Assembly: GCA_021030905.1 (NCBI GenBank)
Contig: JAGFMI010000028.1
Location: 310,001-374,000, forward strand
Direction: 5' to 3'
DNA length: 64,000 nucleotides
Origin: Pyrenula massariospora
Lineage: Eukaryota > Ascomycota > Eurotiomycetes > Pyrenulales > Pyrenulaceae
Shown here: positions 58,169-64,000 of the stretch, piece by piece
How the letters are laid out: the number at the start of each line of letters is the position of its first letter
Position numbering within the stretch: the first letter of the stretch is position 1
The notes under the pieces: model-generated
Seen by the model: the letters and a program-made list of their open reading frames with translations, nothing else
Databases searched by the model: none
Told to the model about the DNA's origin: nothing
Position numbers and translations under genes: made by a program

Positions 58169-60123
58169 TTAATGTAAATGTTCAGTCTTTAAACGAGTGA
58201 AGCGTGTTCTCTCTTCATCCTTCGCAACTAGCCAAGCTTTTTTGGATAGAGTTTTCTCTTCTACAAAGGGCGTTTTCTCATAGCTCACTAATCGGCAGAG
58301 AGAATCGTAATTGTGATTTTCTTCTTGATCTGGCCATGCATCAAACGTTTCCTCGCCATTTTTCAAGCCATCAGGATCCCATTCATCCTCTTCCGAATCT
58401 TCGGAGTCAGACTCGGCGTTCTCTACCATAAGAGCTGGCTGTTCCTGAGGGAAGGGTTCGAATGTAATTTTTTGATGAGCATCGGCGTTTGGATCCCACA
58501 CGTCATTATCCATTTGCTCTTCGGCTATGCTTATCATATGGCCTGAGGCATCCGTATGATGGTACTTCTGGCCACATGTACATCTTCGAACTGTAGACGC
58601 CTTGGACCACCCTTGCAACAGACAGGCAAGATCTCTCCACGCTGAGAAGCTCTGTTTGACACGTGTCTTGATCGATCCGAAATCACATAGTTGTTTCCAA
58701 CTATCCACCGCAGCTTCATCAGGTTCAGTGAAATGAATTTTACAGGATCCATTGGGTCCCACAACGTCAATGATGACGAACCTCGCTCGACAGAGTTCAC
58801 ATCCACGTACATATTCTCTTAGGTCGTGCCCAGCAGTTACCTGGAGAACTATGTCTTCGTCCTTTGTCCCAGATATCCGGAAATGGACAATCACTCTGAT
58901 CATGTTCGTGCCTGGATACGCAACGAATGGATCGCCAAACATGGGGAGGACATTTTTGGGTGCACTTTCTGAGCTCAAAATCATTCATCTGGGTCCATTT
59001 GCCCAGCCAACGGGCACAGTCCTGCTTGTTTAATCCAAGGAGATTCATGAAAAAAGTCTCCTGTCTCATCAGTTGGATTAAACTTTGTTCATTCCAAGTA
59101 AATCCATCTTCGGGAAGAACCATTTCAGAAAAGTACTTGGGGGAATCGTGTGGTGTAAATTTTTCTTCAAGTGCTCTTGGGTATTGAGAAGTTGCAAAGC
59201 CGCGGTGCTGCACGGAATTTAAGACTTGAGCTACCTTGATAAACTCTCGAATGCACCGACGAAGCTTTACAGATTCTCGGAACCTACCAGAGCCGATCGC
59301 TCCACTCCTTCCAGTTTGATGGAAGGGATGAGATTGGAGAGGCTCCTTCGATTTAAGGTCTCTTGAGAAATCCATAGAATTAATGGTGATGATAGTCTTA
59401 GGTTCGGTCTCCTTATGAATATTTTCAGGATGCGTCCACTTAGCCAAGATGGTACTCCCAAGGTCTGTCTGTTGAGGTGTGCTGGTAAGACTTGATTCAA
59501 GACGATCTCGCGGAGTATAGTATTCGGCACCTTCGGGAGTAGCTGTTTTGGTTAGCGTCGAACAACGCGGACATGGAAGTTTGTTCTCTGACTTACGAGC
59601 CGAGGGCGATGCTGCGATCCCAATTACTATCGAAGATCGCTTGCTAAAAGTGTCGAGTCGAGAGCTCTCGATTCTGACTCCATTGATGACGATGGCAGTG
59701 TCGCGGCCGTCCTCACGCTTTCGTTTCGCTTGTTTGGCCAGGAGGATCTGCATGTCCTCTGCCCTGACATGCTTCTTGGGTAGATTCCATTCCAAAATCT
59801 TGTCTCTGTACCGTCGAATGCTAACGCGCGTTAGGAGACTTCGGAAACAGCCCAAGGTTCTTCTAGTTCACCTATCCAGCCTCAAATCCCGTAGATTCCT
59901 TAATGATCTTAATTGTCTCTTCCAGGGTGTGCAGAGTATAGACTTGAGCGATGAGTGGTCGAAGTTCTTCCCATTCTTCATCAGAGTGTCGCGTTCGAGT
60001 TTTCTTTAGAGCTACTGTAGGAGGCTGAGGAGGTACAGGTGGATCGTGGACTCCCACAACATTTCTGGGATGTGGGAGTAGCGTCCGCGGTGGATGATCA
60101 GGGTTTGGATGAGTGGGGGGCAT
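58169..60123 (-). CDS. Clr5-domain protein, reading frame probably disrupted
   Basis: The first exon (60123 to about 59874) ends in the Clr5 domain: HSDEEWEELRPLIAQVYTLHTLEETIKIIKESTGFEA. The domain continues in the next exon from 59820 with RRYRDKILEWNLPKKHVR. A further intron at 59596-59543 (54 bases, GTAAGT donor) is likely. The middle region is low-complexity. The C-terminal part (frame ending at 58169) includes FGDPFVAYPGTNMIRV, a paired-cysteine segment (CELCRARF, RRCTCGQKYHH) and an acidic stretch (ESDSEDSEEDEWD). Two joints do not close cleanly: a TAG precedes the GTGAAC donor of the first intron, and near 58930-58985 the frame shifts by one without a usable intron. Clr5-domain proteins are fungal nuclear or regulatory proteins of uncertain function. 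Confidence 0.62.
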
Positions 60124-61413
60124 CGCTTTGCTCAATTTAAGCGTCAATGAGTCTCCTACGATAATAGTAATGACCAACCGTAAGCCGATGTGAAAGCTTT
60201 CTCAGGAATAAGACTACCGACGTTGTCAGTCTTTGAAGGAAAAAAGGTTCCTTGTTGAAGCTGAGATTTTGGTGTGGTGCCGCTCCGCGCGTCCCCGCCA
60301 CCAACAGGCAACCGGACGCCTTTTGAGAATTGCGGCATGCCGGGCGAACGAAGTAGCTCCACATTTCTGTAGCCTGCAGACCGAATCGTGTGTAATAACG
60401 AGGTATTCAAACTGACACTGTAAAACTGCTCCATGGAGAGTTTACTGTAGCAGATCATGTCGCTTGCGGAATATTTGAATCTTCTTACTTTCCAGCTTTC
60501 CAAACCAGAGCCGCTTCAGCATTCTAATTACGTTCAATAACTACTCACATAGTAACGGGGGAAAATCAATACTGTGAAGACGGACACTGATTTATTTAGA
60601 GTTAAATCTTTCCCAATGCTTTATTGTGACAAGCAAGTCTACTCATCATACCGAATGTTTCGCTATGGCCGAACAATTTATATAAAAGGTATCAAATAGC
60701 CTAGTAAGCTAATCCCGGCTCCATTGAAATGCTAAAGCGGCTTTTGCTCGGAAATTCCGATAATGTGGTCGTCTATTGAGGTCGTATGTGCTAAGTGTGC
60801 GAATAAAGCGGTGCACCTGACGTTGAAAGACGGCGGATATGGTGAGATACATGGTGACCCGAGAACGCCAAGGGCAGCAAGCGGAAGCTGACCTAGCATA
60901 ACAAGCCATAGTCGCCTTGAATGTTAAATGCAGATCTTCTTCCCCCACTGGATCTCACCGTCCTCAGGGACTCCAAAAGATATCCATGTAATTCAAATCA
61001 TACGATGCAGATGCAGAAATTACCAGCAGGCAGTTTACTAGCTCTTTACAGTCCCAAATTATAACAATAGGGGCATGAGCGGCTCTACAACCAGTAATAA
61101 ATACATCTATTTGCTAGTCAGGAACCTGAGATTCCCCCCCAGCCAAACAAAAGATCCAGCTCTTCGAGGGAAACCTATTCTCGCAGACCCATTGCTATTT
61201 CAGCCGAGGTCGCCAGAACCGGGACGCTAGGTATGTACCTCACTTTACCCCGGTATCCCATACACGTTGCGACATCGGAACACTCAACCAGTCTTTGGTC
61301 TTCTTAGTTTTAATTTACTTATGGCCTCAACAACAGACCGCACCTGTGATCATCAGACGACACAGCAGCATTTCATATACATCAACTCATCTCCTCACCG
61401 ACACAAAGCTTCA
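60124..61413. other. Intergenic, no gene seen
   Basis: About 1.3 kb upstream of the Clr5 gene. Short frames only. Confidence 0.5.
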
Positions 61414-61515
61414 TCAACCCCTCTCCACCCTCAACCCCTCTCCACCCTCAACCCCTCTCCACCCTCAACCCCTCTCCACCCTCAACCCCTCTCCACCCTC
61501 AACCCCTCTCCACCC
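61414..61515. repeat. 17-bp minisatellite, six perfect copies
   Basis: The unit TCAACCCCTCTCCACCC is repeated six times without a mismatch, then breaks down. Because 17 is not a multiple of three, the repeat is translated in rotating frames and is unlikely to be coding by design. The complementary strand is G-rich, with GGGTGG and GGGG runs in every unit. Confidence 0.92.
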
Positions 61516-61987
61516 TCAACCTCTCCTTATCTTCCTCCTCCCCCTCCAGCCTCTCCGCCCACTCCCCAACGCCTGCCAAGTCCCCCTCCCTAGAGCTACC
61601 ACCGCTTATCCGTCTGCAGTCGCCATGATCCGCCCACATCGCCTCATTATACTTGCCACTAGGTAGAAGCCCCACAGCTTCCGCGCGAGCGATCGACTTT
61701 CCGATCTGCCCTTCTCTGTGCGCTGATGGAATATGCAGACTCGTGTTGGAGTCTCTCAGCCACGTTTGCAGGTCTTGTTGGGAGATTGGATGATGGGTCT
61801 TTGGTTGGGCTAAGGTTGAGAGGATTGAAGTGCTGTTTGAGAGGAGGTTTGGAGACCGTGAAGACGGAGCCGAAGATTTCGAATTCTGCTGCGTGGTAAG
61901 GGATCGAGAAATTTTGCGTTCCTCTGCCGCTAGGGTTTTTGCTTTGTGTGAGTGTCCTCGCTTCCGCGTTTGGAGAGGATCTGGCAT
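61499..61987 (-). CDS. Hypothetical protein, weak candidate
   Basis: A 162-residue frame whose middle (QQDLQTWLRDSNTSLHIPSAHREGQ, then GKSIARAEAVGLLPSGKYNEAMW) has ordinary protein composition. The C-terminal 15 residues run into the minisatellite and the stop lies within it. No family is recognised and alternative frames overlap it. It may be a repeat-shortened gene or chance. Confidence 0.35.
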   Translation of the reverse strand: MPDPLQTRKRGHSHKAKTLAAEERKISRSLTTQQNSKSSAPSSRSPNLLSNSTSILSTLAQPKTHHPISQQDLQTWLRDSNTSLHIPSAHREGQIGKSIARAEAVGLLPSGKYNEAMWADHGDCRRISGGSSREGDLAGVGEWAERLEGEEEDKERLRVERG

Positions 61988-64000
61988 CTTGATTCTTCAA
62001 CCAAAAGTTTTCCAATCTCTATTTGTCTTGATTCTACTGAAAAAATTGAATACCCTTTTGAAATTTCCGTGTTTGAGCTCCTTCATCTCTAGTCTCCAAC
62101 CTTTGTCCCATTTATACCCTTCCTCCCTTAACCCTGTCTATCCTAGAAACCTACGGCCATGTGGCCTACAATCGCTCCATAATGGGCCACACCACAACCC
62201 GTCCACAAATAGCCCGAGCAAAGGATTCCGGAGTCGATATTTGTAACATTTCTAAGCAAGGTAAAGTGATCTTCCGGAGATCTGTGGCCGACAACGTGCG
62301 GTAGGCCACGCAGCGGCTCTTCCCCAATGGGGCTCATAATCTAGGACTTGTGATTGGGTTGTGCGGTTAGAGGCCACACTGTGGCCGCTTATCTTGGGGT
62401 AATTATACGATGGGTCGGTTTCTTATGCGGTTAGCGCGCGGTGTAGGCCGCACTGTGGCCGCTCATCATGGGGTGTAGTGTCTTAGAGGTCCCTCTGCGG
62501 GCAGCGCGGGATGTAGGCCACAGCGCGGTCAAGGATTCTGCGGCTGAGCTGACATGGAGATTTGTGTTGTACACGAATTTCAGGATCCGTGTTGTACGCA
62601 GCAGGATCTGAATTCTAGCCTGATCAAACGGTCTGGGATTATGCTGTGAAACTAAGATTAGAGATCACGTCTATTAGAATTAGAGGTCATTAGTAGCTGC
62701 TTAATTTGCATGAACAGGCTGTAGTGCTAAGCACAACGATCATAACTTGTGAATTCATTCTAGAGGATAGCAAGAGAACGACAATAATTTAAGGCTTAAC
62801 GAGTAGCACACCAAAAGTCTGAAGTTGCTCGTCAAGGCGTCTAGCACCAGAGAGCACAATACGTCAAATCGTTTCAGTATGTAGCAAAGGAGTGAAGTTC
62901 GCATGAATCACTACACACCTAAAGCAAGAGACAGCTGGCATCAAAAGATTGTGGTAGCCACAAAGTATATGACCGGAGTTCCTTCATCCCTATCGACCCT
63001 TCTAAAAAGCCCGTTACGAAGCCGGCCCACATCAGCCTGCGATAAAATGATCATGAGTTTATTGAACGATTGACGGCCGTGAATCCGCCATCCCACCCTT
63101 TCCTTTCCCCATCTCTCGATCTCGTCTCCTGGTAGCTCAGTAGCTCTCCTAATCTCCTGAGATTTTTCCAGATTTTGCCTTGTAAATCTGAAAGCTGTAT
63201 TCCGGCGTCGAGAGTCAGCCGCAGAATACTGTCAGTAGGATCTCGGTCCCATGGGAAGCACGCAATGCCGATTGAGAAACGCCAAACGCCATTCACCATT
63301 CACCAACTTTCGGTATTGCTACCATGCCCGTTCGTATTTTTTTTAAAAAATTGTTGACATTTTTTGTCCTTTTTTTTGAGTCTCGAGAGGAGAATCGGAA
63401 GTTTTTTCGTCGTTCCACCCTTGTGTGAGCCGCACAAACTCCATCGAACGTTGATGACGCTCAAGATGGATTGAATGATCATGAGTGCAACACTAGATAT
63501 TTCTTATCCCATCATAAATACCTCAATAGTCTGATTGGTCCGATATTTCTCTGCACCACCCCAGATGATTGCTTGCTCGGGATGTCACAGCCTAATATGG
63601 GACTAATCAGGTTTGAAGCGTATTTGTGAGGGGGTAGGGGGATATCCATAGGCAAAGATTAACGTTTGCCCAAGGGATAGCGGGTCCGTTAGGACACAAG
63701 GGCGAACTGTGTTTTTCAAAAAAAAAATCGCATGAAATGGGCATTTGAAATGATAAACCGACGCCAAACCGACGCTAAAAGAGACATTGCTAGCCCAACG
63801 ATCAGAGCTGAGGTATCGCCATTGCAGTCTTGGAGAGAGCTTCCAATAAATCAAAGAGTTCATTAAAATCAAAGAACCTCCAATAAAATCAAAACAAACA
63901 AAAAAGCGACTGTTTATCCAAATGATACGGTAAAGCAGACTCCCGTCTCTGCGACCCTCATTGGTATCCACTGATGATTTTTGTTGGCCCATATTGGTAA
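61988..64000. other. Non-coding region with GGCC-rich repeats
   Basis: About 2 kb without a supported gene. It contains the palindromic repeats at 62362-62530 and homopolymer runs of A or T near 63340-63380 and 63718-63728. The frame at 63603-63992 on the minus strand lacks recognisable motifs. Confidence 0.45.
62362..62530. repeat. Three diverged direct repeats carrying GGCC palindromes
   Basis: Units beginning GCGGTTAG or GCGGGCAG start at 62362, 62427 and 62497. The first two share a GGCC[A/G]CACTGTGGCC core followed by GCT[T/C]ATC[T/A]TGGGGT. The cores at 62372-62386 and 62446-62460 are (near-)palindromes. Related GGCC words also occur at about 62154 and 62285, some inverted. Confidence 0.6.

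Noticed and set aside
61414-61515. CRISPR-like array
   Set aside because: Units are contiguous with no spacers and the genome is eukaryotic; it is a minisatellite.
63603-63992. Minus-strand 129-residue frame near the right edge
   Set aside because: Low-complexity and phenylalanine-rich with homopolymer runs; no motif or splice partner.

Overview
The window comes from a filamentous ascomycete (Pezizomycotina). Coding exons are separated by short introns of 45-213 bp, mostly 45-93 bp, with GT...AG ends and CTAA/CTGA-type branch sites. The protein families are typical of this group: HET, Clr5, DUF7708, DUF7025-AAA+, modin-like, wax-synthase-domain and LURP-one-like proteins. Genes are sparse, intergenic stretches run to several kilobases, and no rRNA, tRNA, CRISPR array or coding-competent transposon was found. 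I would lean towards Leotiomycetes or a related class, but nothing here fixes it.

Layout. 0-5.6 kb: a wax-synthase/MBOAT-like membrane enzyme cut by the left edge, a LURP-one/Tubby-C-like protein, a divergent SEC11-type signal peptidase and a small secreted protein. 7-21.5 kb: a run of allorecognition/NLR-type genes, namely a modin-like membrane protein, a small single-pass membrane protein, a fungal N-terminal (NACHT-associated type) domain fused to ankyrin repeats, a DUF7708 protein with an NTPase-like region lacking a normal P-loop, and a DUF7025-AAA+ ATPase. 22-25 kb: ordinary metabolism, with a GT8 glycosyltransferase and an SLC25 mitochondrial carrier transcribed divergently. 26-28 kb: a decayed HET-domain gene. 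29.9-41.2 kb: two multi-exon membrane proteins with large lumenal or extracellular regions flank a MITE-like inverted-repeat element and remnants of a third membrane protein. 41.9-48.4 kb: an F-box/2EXR-like protein, a solo helix-turn-helix protein, an FAD monooxygenase with a striking phased repeat in its promoter, a polytopic membrane protein, and a racemase-fold protein lacking both catalytic cysteines. 50.9-52 kb: a secreted protein resembling metalloprotease-like effectors. 55.4-60.2 kb: a second DUF7025-AAA+ gene with an in-frame stop, convergent with a Clr5-domain gene that also has reading-frame problems. 60-64 kb: repeats and mostly non-coding sequence.

The overall impression is a genomic island enriched in fungal self/non-self recognition and NLR-related genes, some intact and some decaying, embedded among housekeeping and secreted-protein genes. 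No classic operon-like or biosynthetic cluster is present. Introns were placed by eye from splice signals and reading-frame continuity. Functional names rest on motif recognition only.
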